From Vulcanisaeta sp. JCM 16159 (GTDB taxonomy: Archaea > Thermoproteota > Thermoprotei > Thermoproteales > Thermocladiaceae): a stretch of 64,000 nucleotides of DNA. Each line of letters opens with the position of its first letter. Positions within the stretch are counted from its first letter, which is position 1. The notes beneath the pieces are model-generated. The model was given only the letters and a program-made list of their open reading frames with translations. It was not told the origin of the DNA and did no database searches. A program made the translations under genes and the position numbers. The stretch spans positions 1 through 64,000 of the forward strand of contig NZ_BBDN01000005.1 in NCBI RefSeq assembly GCF_001316265.1, given 5' to 3'. Of the stretch, positions 8,418-19,468 are shown piece by piece.

Positions 8418-9518
8418 ATGGGTAGTGTCTTTGGGCGCGTATTTAGGGTTGTGACCTTCGGGGAGTCTCATGGACCTGCCATTGGGGCTGTTGTCGACGG
8501 TGTCCCTGCCGGCGTGGCCCTCGATGAGTCATTCATTAAGAAGGAGCTTGAGAGGAGGCGTTTTTTGCCATTTGCCAATCCTCAATCCTAGGTGTGAGGA
8601 TGAGGGGTTCCAAATACTGTCTGGTGTTAAGGATGGGTTTACCGAGGGTACGCCGGTAGCCATCGTTGTTTGGAATAGAAGAGCTATCTCTGATTACTAC
8701 AATGAGCTTTGGATGAGGCCTAGGCCTGGCCATGCGGACCTCGCCTATTACCTGAAGTTTGGTAGGTTTTATGACCATAGGGGTGGCGGTAGGGCCAGCG
8801 GTAGGGAGACTGTGGCTAGGATAGTGGCTGGGGCCATTGCGAAGGCCGTACTTAAGCAGGTGATGAATATCGAGGTGGCTAGCCACCTGGTCGAGCTTGG
8901 TGGCGTGGCCATATCCAGGGAGGACTACACCTTCGAGGATGTGGTCAAGTCTTGGGAGAAGCCACTTCCCATGGTCGATGATGAAGCCATGAGGAGAGCC
9001 ATAGACGTGCTGGTCAATGCCGCTAAGGATGGGGATAGCGTTGGCGGTGTTGGCGAGGTATTAACCACCGAGGTTCCGCCGGGGCTTGGTGAACCCGTCT
9101 TTGATAAGTTGAAGGCTGACCTGCTAAGGCCGTCATGTCGATAGGCAGTGCCGTTGGTGTTGAGTTTGGGCTTGGGTTTAGGCTTGCTAGGATGAGGGGT
9201 AGTGAGGCCAATGACCAAATAGTGCTTAGGGATGGTAGGCCAAGGCTTGAGACTAATAGAATTGGTGGTATACTCGGTGGCATGAGCATTGGCGAGCCCA
9301 TTAGGTTCAGGGTTGCCTTTAAGCCAACACCCAGCATTAGGAAGCCCCAGAGGACAGTGGACTTGGAGAGGATGGTGGAGACTACGATAACCTTTAGGGG
9401 CCGTTATGACGTGTCCACGGCGCCAAAGGCGATACTCGCGGCCGAGGCCATGACCGCCATAGTCCTCGTGGATCACGCAATTAGGGCTGGGTTAATTCCT
9501 AGGGTCATTAAAAGGTAG
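8418..9518 (+). CDS. aroC: Chorismate synthase (frame broken twice)
   Basis: Converts 5-enolpyruvylshikimate-3-phosphate to chorismate with reduced FMN. The start [20 protein letters not shown] is the classic N-terminus, then [36 protein letters not shown], and C-terminal [19 protein letters not shown] and [20 protein letters not shown]. Full length about 366 aa. Frame changes at a T-run near 8560 and near 9130. The TATA box ttatata (about 8390) lies about 28 bases before the ATG. It divides head to head from tRNA-Gly and opens the aromatic-pathway cluster. Confidence 0.93.
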
Positions 9519-9560
9519 GTTTATAGGTTGGGAGGGGGTAACCTAGTTAGGCGGGGGTAA

Positions 9561-10673
9561 CTGCTCTTTGACATTAGGGTTAAGGAGAGCCTTAGTGACT
9601 TGTTTGATAGGGATGATGAGGTTAAGAGCCTTAGGGCCAGTCTTAACGAGCCGTTAATAGTGATCTTTGGGCTTAGGAGGTTGGTAAGTCCTTATTGATT
9701 AGGGCAGTACTTAATGAGTATGCACCAAATAATTACTTCTACATAGATCTGAGGAGGTTTGAGGAAAGTGGTTACGTGAGTTACAGGGACTTTGTTAAGG
9801 CGCTTGAGGATTCCATAAACGCTAGGGTTAGGTCAAGAAGGTTATTGAACATTCTCTCAGGGATTAGGGGCGTAAGTATTAGTAGTTTCAGGGTGAGTTT
9901 CTCCTGGGGCAGGGATAGGGTTATGCTTGCGGATATCCTGGACTCAATAAATGATTGGGCTGGTGATGAGGGGTTGAGGGCGATAATAGTCCTTGACGAG
10001 GCTCAGGAACTGGTTAAGGCGAGGGGCTTCAACGTATTACCGGTCCTCGCCTATGCATACGATAATTTGAGGAATTTAACATTCATAATAACTGAGTCTG
10101 AGTTCAGGGTTTTCACGAAGTTCCTTAAATCAAATTATCCAGAATCTCCACTTTTTGGTAGGGCTTACGTGAGCATTACACTTAAACCATTTAGTGAGGA
10201 GCAGGCCGTTGAGTTCCTGAGGCGTGGATTTAGGGAACATGGTATTAACTTTGATGGTGCTGGGAGGGTCTATGAGGAGCTTGGTGGTAATCCTGGTTGG
10301 TTAACGCTCTTCGGCTATAGAGCCTGAGAATGAGTTTTAATGAAGCATTAAACGAGACCAAGAGGGAGGCTATTGACCTAGTTCGTAGGGAGATATGCAA
10401 CATCATTAATGAGGGTAGGCACTTGGCAGAGAAAAGGTACTTAAGAATACTCGAGGTTTGCGCCAATGGTTGTCGCTGGTCAACCATTAAAATGGCCCTT
10501 GAGGCCATGGAGGGTAGGGAGTTGAATAACTCCATTGTTGACTCACTGATTAAGGCGTTGTTGGATTACTCATTAAGGAGGGTAATACCTACGTATTGCC
10601 GGATAAGTTGATGAGGGATGCCGTGATGGGGCTTAGGTGCTTCGTAAACGCAGTAAATAGTGATAATGTTTAA
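9561..10673 (+). CDS. Archaeal AAA/STAND-type ATPase with C-terminal winged helix (frame broken three times)
   Basis: About 370 aa. The text LFDIRVKESLSDLFDR, then IVIFGLRR(V)GKSLLI is the usual start and Walker A of the archaeal ATPase family; the frame breaks inside this P-loop near 9681. Walker B is AIIVLDEAQELV (about 9990), sensor-1-like FIITES follows, and ELGGNPGWLTLFGYRA leads to a winged-helix C-terminus. More frame changes near 10320 and 10575. No in-frame ATG is visible at the expected start; a CTG at 9561 or TTG at about 9600 are candidates, or the start is damaged. Function unknown; it is unrelated to aromatic synthesis although it sits between aroC and tyrA. Confidence 0.75.
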
Positions 10674-10705
10674 AAATATAGTTTCTTAATAACCCTGGGA
10701 CCTCT

Positions 10706-10806
10706 ATGGAATATCTAGATTCGTAAGGTACAAGGTCAAACCTAATGGTTATCTTAACCCAGTCGTGATTAGTCATTGCTTGATCGGTGGTTATCATGCT
10801 CTCTGA
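10706..10806 (+). CDS. Possible small leader ORF upstream of tyrA
   Basis: A TATA box (tttaaaaatat, about 10669-10679) is followed about 28 bases later by ATG 10706, the position expected for a leaderless start, while tyrA starts 90 bases further. Read directly, the ORF is only MEYLDS. With one frame change near 10719 it becomes about 33 residues (FVRYKVKPNGYLNP, VVISHCLIGGYHAL) and its stop at 10804-10806 overlaps the tyrA start. Given the many indels in this window, a short coupled protein is plausible. Tyr-rich (four Tyr). Unproven. Confidence 0.35.
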
Positions 10807-11799
10807 ATTGAGGCGTAGCATTGATAATATTGATGAGGAGTTGATGAGGCTAATTGGAGAAAGGATTAGGCTTGCTGCGAGATTGGTAGGGTTAAGAGGA
10901 GTCTTGGGCTACCCATCATTGATAAGGACAGGGAGGGCGAGGTTATTGCCAAGTGGATTGAGGGATTGAGTAAGTTTGGTGTTGATGCCGAGACTGCCAT
11001 CGGGATTGCCCAGTCAATAATTAGGGTTTCGACAAGGGCTCAGCTGATGAGTAGGCTTGATATTGGTGTGACGATAATTGGCAGTGGTAGGGTTGGTAGA
11101 ACCCTCGCCAAGGCGCTTAGTAGGGTCGCTGACGTAATACTCCAGAGGCATGATGAGGAGTTGGTGCCTAATGACGTCATCATACTGGCCACGAAACCCA
11201 CGGATGAGTCAATAAACATATTGAGTAAGTACTCAGGCAGGCTTAGGGGCTCCATAGTCATGGACTCATTCTCAGTTAAGATGCCCATGTTTAGACTAAT
11301 TGAGAATGAATCACTGAGGGCTGGCTTCCACTACATAAGCGTCCACCCACTCTTTGGTGAGTTGAGTAATCCAATTGGTGAGACCGTGGTCCTAATACCA
11401 TCAAAGACTGGCGATGATAAGCTCGAAAATGCTAAGGACCTATTTACAAGTGCCGGTCTCAATGTCGTTGTTCTAAGTAGCCCTGAGGAGCATGATAGGC
11501 TTATGGCCTATCTGCAGGTTGCTCACCACGTATTATTACTCACGCTTTACGCGGCATTGAGGAGGATCGGCCTCGACCTAAATACTCAACTCGTTACCCA
11601 CAGCCTTAAGTATACGTTTAAGGCCTTGGAAAGAGTTTTGGAGCAGGTTGAGGTTAGTAATGAGTTGTTTAGGCTTAATCCATACTCGAGGAGTGTGGTT
11701 GGGGAGTTGGGTGATTTATTAAAGGAGGTTGTTGAGGGGCTTGATAGGGGCGACATGGTGGGGGTGTTGGGCCATGATAATCAAGGTATCCAGGGATAG
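10796..11799 (+). CDS. tyrA: Chorismate mutase / prephenate dehydrogenase fusion (one frame change)
   Basis: The N-terminal 90 residues (MLSELRRSIDNIDEELMRLI, then GRVKRSLGLPIIDKDRE after a frame change near 10885) form an AroQ-type chorismate mutase helix bundle. Residues from about 105 form a Rossmann domain (VTIIGSGRVGRTLAKALSRV) of prephenate dehydrogenase, with the substrate-region sequence FHYISVHPLFG. It turns chorismate into prephenate and 4-hydroxyphenylpyruvate for tyrosine. An alternative GTG start lies at 10787. Its 3' end overlaps the DAHP synthase ATG by 26 bases, so the genes form one operon. Confidence 0.87.
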
Positions 11800-12768
11800 G
11801 GTTGATGACGTAGCCAGCCTACTGGACAAGGCTGGTGTTAGGTTCGGTGTTGTTAGGATTTATGGAGATGACCTAGTAATTACTTGGCCTGACTCTAAGG
11901 TTGATGTTAATGCCGTTAAATCCGTGGATCCGAATGCCGTTATTATCGAGGTTAAGGCCAAGTACCAATTGGCGAGTAATGCCTGGAGGGATAGAACAAT
12001 TGTTGACGTCAGTGGTGTTAAGATAGGTGGTGATGAGGTCGTAGTGGCCGCAGGGCCCTGCGCAGTGGAGAGTTATGAGCAGGTTAGGGATACGGCCATT
12101 GCCGTTAAGGAGGCTGGGGCTAAGTTACTTAGGGGTGGTGCGTTTAAGCCTAGGACAAATCCATATAGCTTCCAGGGGCTTGGTATTGATGGGTTGAAAA
12201 TACTTAGGAGGGTGGGTGACGAGGTTGGTTTACCAGTTGTCTCCGAGGTCATGGATACGAGGATGGTGAAGACCGTGGCCGAGTACGTAGACATGCTACA
12301 AATAGGCGCAAGGAATGCCCAAAACTTCGACTTACTCAGGGAGGTTGGTAAGTCGGGCAAGCCCGTGCTCCTTAAACGGGGACTTGGTAACACGGTTGAG
12401 GAGTGGTTACAGGCCGCTGAGTACATACTCCTTGAGGGTAATGGCAACGTGGTACTCTGCGAGAGGGGTATAAGGACCTTTGAGCACGCAACTAGGTTCA
12501 CGCTGGACCTGGGCGCCGTGGTTGCCGTTAAGAGACTAACGCACCTACCGGTTTGCGTTGACCCATCGCATCCAGCGGGTAGGAGGGACCTGGTAATACC
12601 GCTGGCGCTGGCAGCCATAGCCGCAGGCGCGACATGCTCCTCGTGGAGGTTCACCCAAGGCCCTGGGAAGCGCTATCGGATGCGGAGCAGCAGCTGACCT
12701 TTGAGATGTTTAGGGAGTTGATGGTTAAGGGTAGGGAGGTGGCTAGGGCAATTGGTAGGTCGTTATGA
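11774..12768 (+). CDS. aroF: 3-deoxy-7-phosphoheptulonate (DAHP) synthase, type I-beta with N-terminal regulatory domain
   Basis: First step of the shikimate pathway, joining PEP and erythrose-4-phosphate. Residues 1-65 (MIIKVSRDRVDDVASLLDKA and following) resemble the ferredoxin-like feedback domain of the Thermotoga-type enzyme. The TIM barrel shows VVVAAGPCAVES, LLRGGAFKPRTNPYSFQG, MLQIGARNAQNF, LLKRGLGNT and VDPSHPAGRRD, all metal- and PEP-binding signatures. The frame changes near 12631; the C-terminus then reads MLLVEVHPRPWEALSDAEQQ to AIGRSL. Length about 331 aa. It overlaps tyrA upstream and the aroB start (ATGA) downstream. The ATG at 11774 is chosen because the longer reading lies inside tyrA. 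Confidence 0.92.
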
Positions 12769-13810
12769 GGGAGTTCACGTATAGGTCACGGGATGGCGAC
12801 GTTAAGGTACTAATCAACATTAATCATGCGAGGCCCTGGAAAGGATTACTAGGAATTACACGGGATGCGTTACGTATGTCTCGAGGAGTATCGTCAATAG
12901 GGTTAAGATTGCCTGTCCAGTGATTCCGATAGTAGATGGTGAGGAGGGTAAGAGTATCGAGACGGCGCTAAACATTGTGAGGAGCGCGCATGAGATGGGC
13001 GTTGATAGGGACGGCCTATTCATAGGCATTGGAGGTGGGAGTGTCCTTGATGTCGTCGGCTTCTCCGCATCAATATACCTGAGGGGTGTTGATTATGTTA
13101 ATGTCCCAACAACCATGCTATCCATGGTTGATGCATCCCTCGGCGGTAAGACGGGTGTTAATGCCTTGGGTCTCAAGAACGTGATTGGGGTCATTAGGCA
13201 GCCTAGGTACGTAATCATTGACCTATCCTTCCTAGACTCACTGCCAATGCCTAATTACCTCGATGGCTTTGCGGAGGTTATTAAGTATGGCGTGACGATG
13301 GATAAGGAATTACTTGATAAGGTAATGGGTAATGCCGATGGATTGATTAATAGGGGCCACTCACTTCTCGAGGATGTTGTCTATAAATCGTTGAGGGATA
13401 AGGCAAGCATCGTTGAGGCTGATGAACTGGATAAGGGTGGTGTAAGGGCCGTTCTTAATTATGGGCATACCGTGGGCCACGCCATAGAGTCTGCGACAAA
13501 CTTCTCGGTTAGCCACGGCAAGGCGGTGGCGCTGGGCATGGTGTGTGAGGCCCGCGTTGGTGTTAAGCTGGGCTATACGCCTAAGGATGTTCCTAACCTA
13601 CTAGTGAATGCATTATCTATGTTCAACCTAATTAATGAGGTTAGCATTGACGTGAATAAGCTCGTAGGTGCCATGTTGAGGGATAAGAAGAGGAGTGGTG
13701 ATTTCATAAAACTTCCCGTGGTTACGGACGTGGGTAGGTGGGATGTGGTTAGGGTGAGTATTAAGGAATTGACTGAATTGGTGATCAGTAAATGCAGGTC
13801 TATGCCGTAG
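12765..13810 (+). CDS. aroB: 3-dehydroquinate synthase (frame damage near the N-terminus)
   Basis: NAD-dependent cyclisation of DAHP to 3-dehydroquinate. From about 12905 on the frame is clean: DGLFIGIGGGSVLDVVGFSA (nucleotide binding), VPTTMLSMVDASLGGKTGVN, DGFAEVIKYGV, and metal ligands in YGHTVGHAIES and VSHGKAVALGM. The first 45 codons (MREFTYRSRDGDVKVLININ...) need frame changes between about 12850 and 12900 to join it. Length about 348 aa. ATG overlaps the DAHP synthase stop (ATGA), and aroE begins inside the last codons. Confidence 0.92.
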
Positions 13811-14600
13811 TTGGTTATCCACTCAACTACACATTATCGCCTAACATACATAATTACGTGTTCAAAGTATTGGGGGTGAGTGCGGTTTACGTACCTCTTA
13901 GGGTATCGCCAAGTAGGTTGGTGCATTTCGTGGAGTTTGCCAGGGACTCCCTGGGTGGGTTTAACGTAACCATACCGCACAAGGTGGCTATTACGGGGCT
14001 CATAGATGGCGTGGTGGGTCCTGCCAGGGAACTCGGTAGTGTGAATACCGTGGTCAATAAGGACGGTGAATTAGTGGCTATAACACTGATTATCTAGCCA
14101 TTAAGCAAGCGTTAGGTGAGAGGGGTTACTCAGGCGGTGATGCGTTGATAGTTGGTGCCGGTGGTGTTGCCAGGGCCGTGGCACTGGCCCTTAGGGACTT
14201 GGGGTGTTCCAGGGTTTACGTCATGAATAGGACTGTGGAGAGAGGCCGTGAATTATGTTCGCTCATTAGTTCTTGGGGTGTTGATTGTATAGCACTTGGC
14301 CTTCAGCAGAATGTCGGTGTCAAAATTCAATTACTAATCAACGCCACACCACTGGGTATTGATGGTGAATTTCCAATAAACCCAAGGAATGCCGGTGCCG
14401 GGCTTGTGCTGGACCTCGCGTATAAGCCAGGTGGGGTTACGGACCTGGTAAAACTGGCTGAGGAGGGGTCTATACCTTACATTGATGGCCTCGAAATACT
14501 GGTTAGGCAAGCCCTCGAGTCGGATAGGATTTGGTTAGGTTCATTTGAAAAGCCAACTTGGCATGAGGTATTTGAGAGATTGCGCAGCGGTTTAATCTAG
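13792..14600 (+). CDS. aroE: Shikimate 5-dehydrogenase (one frame change)
   Basis: NADPH-dependent reduction of 3-dehydroshikimate. The N-domain has VVGYPLNYTLSPNIHNYVF and GGFNVTIPHKVA with the catalytic Lys, and SVNTVV. The frame changes near 14085, right at the GYNTDYLAIK motif. The Rossmann part reads ALIVGAGGVARAVALALRDL with NRT for NADP phosphate recognition, then LINATPLGI and the C-terminal VRQALESDRIW. Length about 269 aa. Overlaps aroB by 19 bases; faces aroD tail to tail with no spacer. Confidence 0.92.
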
Positions 14601-15293
14601 TTATTCCCTGTTGAACATCGATAATGAACCCTTAAGTAACTTTACCTTGTTGCAAAGGCCAATGCTCAATTGACCAGGGCCTGTCCTTCCACGTACTGAG
14701 CAATACATTAGGGCTGTGTTCATGATTATCGATACAGCCCTATACGCAGGGTTCCTTGGGATTACGGCTACGTGAACATCATAAATACCGAGCAATCTAA
14801 GTAGGTTTAGGAATTCATCATCATTAATTGAGAAGACCTTGTATATCAATGCCCTGAATCTCCTTGCAATATCTAAATCCCTAAGCGCTAATTCATATGC
14901 ATTAACATCCTTGCTAAACACGTGTCTCGACAATATTGAACCCTCGGCAACATCCCCATACATCTCCGGGTACTTACTCAGTAGGTTCACCTCAATGTCT
15001 GGCAACGCACCAACACTCTTGCTAAACTCAAGAATTTCATACTTGACCTCGGGGTTTACAAAATGGCTACCGCCCTCCTCACGCTCTCTCACAGTGACTA
15101 TGGTTGGGTAATGCGATGCGTATTCCTCAATCACGCCCTTAAGTTCCTGGGTAAGGCCTAGGTTATCCATGTAATCAAGTCTGAGTTCCACTGCTTCGCA
15201 GGATGTGGGTAAGTAATAAAATGACGGCTTCTTCAGGGGTATGGCGCATACCAGCACTGGCTTGTTCATTAGTAATTTGCCCCATGTAGGCAT
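14601..15293 (-). CDS. aroD: 3-dehydroquinate dehydratase, type I
   Basis: Schiff-base dehydratase of about 230 aa, frame intact. The signatures are ELRLDYMDNL (strand with substrate-binding Glu/Arg), TIVTVREREEGGSHF (start of the substrate pocket), SRHVFSKDVNAY (catalytic His) and YKVFSIND (Schiff-base Lys). C-terminal GPGQLSIGL matches the conserved tail loop. Start: ATG 15293 gives MPTWGKLLMNK; the TATA box tataaata (15301-15308) fits better with the internal ATG at 15269 (MNKPVLVCAIPL). It is on the opposite strand within an otherwise plus-strand aro cluster, divergent from aroK. Confidence 0.92.
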   Translation of the reverse strand: MPTWGKLLMNKPVLVCAIPLKKPSFYYLPTSCEAVELRLDYMDNLGLTQELKGVIEEYASHYPTIVTVREREEGGSHFVNPEVKYEILEFSKSVGALPDIEVNLLSKYPEMYGDVAEGSILSRHVFSKDVNAYELALRDLDIARRFRALIYKVFSINDDEFLNLLRLLGIYDVHVAVIPRNPAYRAVSIIMNTALMYCSVRGRTGPGQLSIGLCNKVKLLKGSLSMFNRE

Positions 15294-15356
15294 TACTAGG
15301 TATTTATACGTAGAAACTTAAAAATATTGTTACTATATACTGAAATTAAATAGACC

Positions 15357-16179
15357 ATGGTATCATGGAATGAGGAATACATAACCTATGGAGGTATATC
15401 AATAATAAATGCAATACCTGCGTGGCTTGGCGGTGCTGTAGCCGTAGACCTGAAGGTAAGGGTGAAAATCAATGATAGGCCCTGCGCTATGAATGAATTC
15501 ATTAACTTTATAATTAATTACTTAAGGGAAAGGCTTGGCATCAATAATGACGTATGTATCGAGGTTAATAGCGAGGTCCCTCCAGGCAGCGGCCTTAAGA
15601 GTAATAGTGCCGTTGCCGTGGGTGTGATATATACCTTATTAACTTCATTGAGGGGTAGCGCAAGCCCTGTGGAGGTCGCTAGACTTGCTGCTGAGGTTAC
15701 GAAGGCCCATGGCTCGTCAATAACGGGCGCATTCGATGACGCATCAGCGCGATACTGGGAGGTGCCGTGCTCACTGACAATAAGTCGTTAAGCATCATTA
15801 AGCAATTAAACCTGGACCCGTTCACTGTGGTCATAACAGGTCATAGAGAACGTAAAAATCTGAGATCCATTGATAGGTTAAGGCTTTGTCGGGGATTTAC
15901 CAGGCATTATTTAGTATGGCGATTAACGGCGATTTATGGAGGGCAGCAACAATAAATGGAATACTCGTTGCGGAGTCTCTGGGTTATTACAATGCGTTGG
16001 AGACCATAGGCAGGGCATTAAGGCTAGGTGCAGTGGCGTCCGGCGTAAGTGGTAATGGTCCATCAATATACGCCATATTTAGGCCAGGTGAGGAGGGACC
16101 ATTTATAGATTATATAAGTAGTACCTGGAGCTACTACCTAGTCACTAAGTTAGTTGAGATTCGGTATCTGGTTTCGTGA
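15357..16179 (+). CDS. aroK: Archaeal shikimate kinase, GHMP family (frame broken twice)
   Basis: Phosphorylates shikimate with ATP. It belongs to the GHMP superfamily, not the bacterial P-loop AroK, as usual in archaea: ATP-binding PPGSGLKSNSAVAVG (residues about 78-92), HGSSITGAFDDASA, and C-terminal GAVASGVSGNGPSIYAIF. Frame changes near 15763 and 15880. About 274 aa. The ATG follows a TATA-like box (actatata, about 15332). Transketolase follows in the same direction after about 70 bases. Confidence 0.9.
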
Positions 16180-16247
16180 TTTCACATGGTTTACGTTATT
16201 GAGAATATAGAGAATATAGGTTAGGATAATCCTTAAATATTTGTTAA

Positions 16248-17990
16248 ATGTCTGTGGCTCCGTATGGAATATCGGGAATTCCAATGGTGATTGATGGATC
16301 AAAGATGGCAATTGACATAAATAGGCTTGTGGAGGTTAGGGATAAGGCCCGGGAATTACTGATTAGGCTTGATAAGGAGTTTCCATACATTCACCTTGGC
16401 TCCTCACTGGCTGCATTGGATATAATAAACATAATTATCAGGATCATGAAGAGAGGCAATGATGATTGTAGGGATTGGTTCATACTCAGTATTGGTCATG
16501 TGGCGCCGGCCTATATGCCATACTAGCCATTGAGGGCTTAATCCCAGTGGATAAACTTATGGAGGTTAATCAATCATCCTCCAACATATCAACCCATGCC
16601 GATAACCTGGACCTACCCTACATAGATGCCACAACAGGTTCACTGGGCCAGGGGCTCAGCATGGGTGTGGGTTTGGCATTGGCGAGTAAGACCAGGGGGT
16701 GCAGTGATGGTGTCGTTTATGTTTTAATGGGGGATGGCGAGTTAAATGAGGGCCAGGCATGGGAGGCTTCAATGACGGCTGTTAAGTACGGTCTCGATAA
16801 CCTAGTGGCAATAGTCAGCCTGAATAGGTATCAACTTGATGGCCCAGCAAGTAGTATTAAGCCCATTAATTATGCCAGGGTATTTGAGGCAATAGGCTGG
16901 AATATTCTTTATGGTAATGGGCATGATTACGAGGACATAATTAGGCTAATCACCAAGCACGCGGGACCAGGGGTAGCCGACGGTTATATTCCTGAGCACG
17001 GTTAGGGGCAGGGGAATTAAGAACCTTGAGAACACCAGTAAGCAGACCCTAAATCCACCACCAAGGCCGCAATTCTCAATGAGGGAAGCGCTGGGAATTA
17101 CCTTGGCCAGGCTTGGTGAGGATAATGATAGATTGGTTGTCGTGACGGCAGATGTCGGTGAATCAACGAGGGCCAGGTACTTTGGCGAGAGATTTCCCAA
17201 TAGGTACTTTAATGTTGGTATTTCCGAGCAGGACCTAGTGGGGGTCGCTGTTGGGCTTGCGTTGGGTGGTTACGTGCCGGTTGCCATGGCCTATGCCATG
17301 TTCATGATGAGGGGTTGGGAACAGATTAGGAATTCCCTGGGCAGGATGAACCTTAATGTGAAGCTCATAGCGACACATGCTGGTTTGAGCGACTTTGCCG
17401 ATGGACCAAGTCACCAGGCACTTGAGGATGTGGCCTTAATGAGGACGCTTAGTAACATGGTCGTTGTGGCGCCCGCGGATGCGTGGGATGTGGAGAGGAT
17501 AATACCCAAGGTCATTGAGTACAAGGGGCCTGTTTATGTTAGGGTTGGCCGTGATTACTCACCGCCGATAACCATGGATATGGATTACGAATTTAGGATT
17601 GGCGAGATATACGAGTTAATTGATGGTGATGACATAGTGGTCATGGGTTACGGACCACCACTCCATAGTGCCGTGAGAGCCGCCCTAGAATTAAGGAAAA
17701 TGGGTATTAAGATGGGTGTTTATAATGTACCGACAATAAAGCCCCTTAACGAGGACGCCGTGGTTAGGATAGCCCGTAGGGTCAGCAACATAATCGTTAT
17801 TGAGGAACACTCACCAAGGGGTGGCCTTGGCTCGGCAATTGCAGAGCTAGTGAGTGGCTTTGCTAGGGTTAAGATACTTGGTGTTGACGGTTACGGCCAT
17901 TGGGGTAGGTCTGAGGAGGAGTTGTTGAGGCTTTACGGACTTGATGAGGAGTCAATAATGGATACAGCAATTAAGCTTGTTAACTCGTAA
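16248..17990 (+). CDS. tkt: Transketolase, N- and C-terminal halves in one chain (frame broken twice)
   Basis: ThDP enzyme that can make erythrose-4-phosphate for the shikimate pathway. N-half: FILSIGHVAPG, DATTGSLGQGLSMGVGLALA, LMGDGELNEGQAWEA. C-half: TADVGESTRARYFGERFP, NVGISEQDLVGVAVGLALGG, THAGLSDFADGPSHQALEDV. Many archaea encode these halves as two genes. Here, after frame changes near 16503 and 16965, the frame is open from 16977 straight through the internal ATG 17079 (MREALGITL) to the stop, with linker PTVIFLSTVRGRGIKNLEN between, so the protein is about 580 aa in one piece. Located between aroK and aroA. Confidence 0.88.
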
Positions 17991-18061
17991 GGCACATTAA
18001 TAATATTGTCTCTTTTAATAATCACACAAAACTTTTTACCTCAAGGTAAAGACAAACCTAA

Positions 18062-19357
18062 ATGAGTAAATTAGTTATTAATGGCTTCAGGCTCAGGAGG
18101 GGACTATCGAGGCTCCACCATCCAAGGCACTAACCCTTAGGTACCTCCTCGCCTCAGCCTCTCGAGGACCTGGGTATCACTTAGGAAATTGAATTGGGGT
18201 GATGATACATGGTCAATGATTAGAGGTGTTAAGCCGATCTCGGAGGTCGAGATTAAGGAGGACCATGTGAGGATTAGGCGCGGAATCGCTACAGAAAGGT
18301 TTAGGGTTATTGACGTTGGTGAAAGTGGGTTCACGTTTAGGGTATTAACAGGGGTCTACTCGGGTATTGATGGTGTAACATTACTAATGCCAAGGGGCTC
18401 ACTCATTGATAGGCCAATGGATGAATTACTGAATGCCCTTAAGAACTTGAATGCTAAGGTTGATAGGTTGGGAAGTGTTATTAGGGTCGTTGGCGGTAGG
18501 TTAGTCGGTGGTTATGTGATGATAAATGGGTCGATAAGTTCCCAATACATATCCGCGCTCCTCTACCTGGCACCACTAACGGAGGGCGGTATCGAGGTGA
18601 ACATCAAGCCACCGATAAGGTCGCGTCCATACATAGACGCCACAATAAATGTGCTTAGGGACTTCAGCATAAGTGTGGAAAGGAGTGAGGACATGATTTA
18701 CGTAAGTGGGTCCCAGGAGTTTAGGGCTGTTAATGAGGAGTTCGTTATACCAGGTGACTACTCATTGGCGGCATACTACATAGCTCTCTCTGCGCTTGTT
18801 GGCGTGGACCTACGGGTAACAAATCTAAGTAAGAGTAAAGCCATTGAAAGTGAGTATGTTTTCATTAAGTACGCCAGGGAGGTTGGGGTAGAGGTTGAGG
18901 AGTACGAAGACTCAGTAATGGTTAAGGGTTCCTCGGTTAAGGAGTTGAAGCCATTGAGCATTAACCTAGGTGATTCGCCCGACATCGTGATGCCACTGGC
19001 ACTATTGCTTGCGAGGGCTCACGGAAAATCAAGGATACTGGGTGTTAGTCACTTGGTTTATAAGGAAAGTAATAGGCTTAGGGGCGTTGCTAATGTCCTC
19101 AAGTGCCTCGGGGCTGGCGTGAGCATTGATGAGCCAATGGCGTGATCGAGATAGAGGGCGTTAATGAAATAAGGGGTGGCTGCGAGATTGATGCGTTGAA
19201 TGACCATAGGATCGTTATGATGGGTGTAATAGGTGCCTTATCAGCCAGGGAATCAGTAACGATAATTAATTGGGAAGGTATTAGTAAGTCCTGGCCCACA
19301 TTCATTTGGGATCTAGAGAGATTGGGTGCCGAAGTAAGGATACTTAATTCTCCATGA
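18062..19357 (+). CDS. aroA: EPSP synthase (3-phosphoshikimate 1-carboxyvinyltransferase), frame broken about three times
   Basis: Joins PEP to shikimate-3-phosphate. The N-terminal piece reads MSKLVINGFRL then GTIEAPPSKALTLRYLLASA after a frame change near 18100, containing the conserved PPSKALT lysine/serine site. Then NWGDDTWSMIRGV, ESGFTFRVLTGV, GSISSQYISALLYLAPL, RSRPYIDATINVL, VIPGDYSLAAYYIALSALVG and LGDSPDIVMPLALLLAR follow, the two-fold EPSP synthase pattern. A further change near 19140 leads to GGCEIDALNDHRIVMMGVIG. About 430 aa. Other break near 18185. Last aro gene of the cluster. Confidence 0.9.
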
Positions 19358-19396
19358 GTATTACGTAATGGTTCACCAAATCTTCTGCTATTGACG

Positions 19397-19426
19397 AAAT
19401 TCTTAATTATAATTCCTTAAGAATTT
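19397..19426. promoter_or_regulatory. Perfect 10-bp inverted repeat, candidate operator
   Basis: AAATTCTTAA (19397-19406) and TTAAGAATTT (19417-19426) are exact inverses with a 10-base gap, so centres are one protein-dimer width apart. It lies just upstream of the TATA-like box (tttttatta, about 19436) of the following gene, where activators bind in archaea. Confidence 0.5.
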
Positions 19427-19468
19427 ATACAAACATTTTTATTAAAATTAAGATAATAAGAAAAACGT

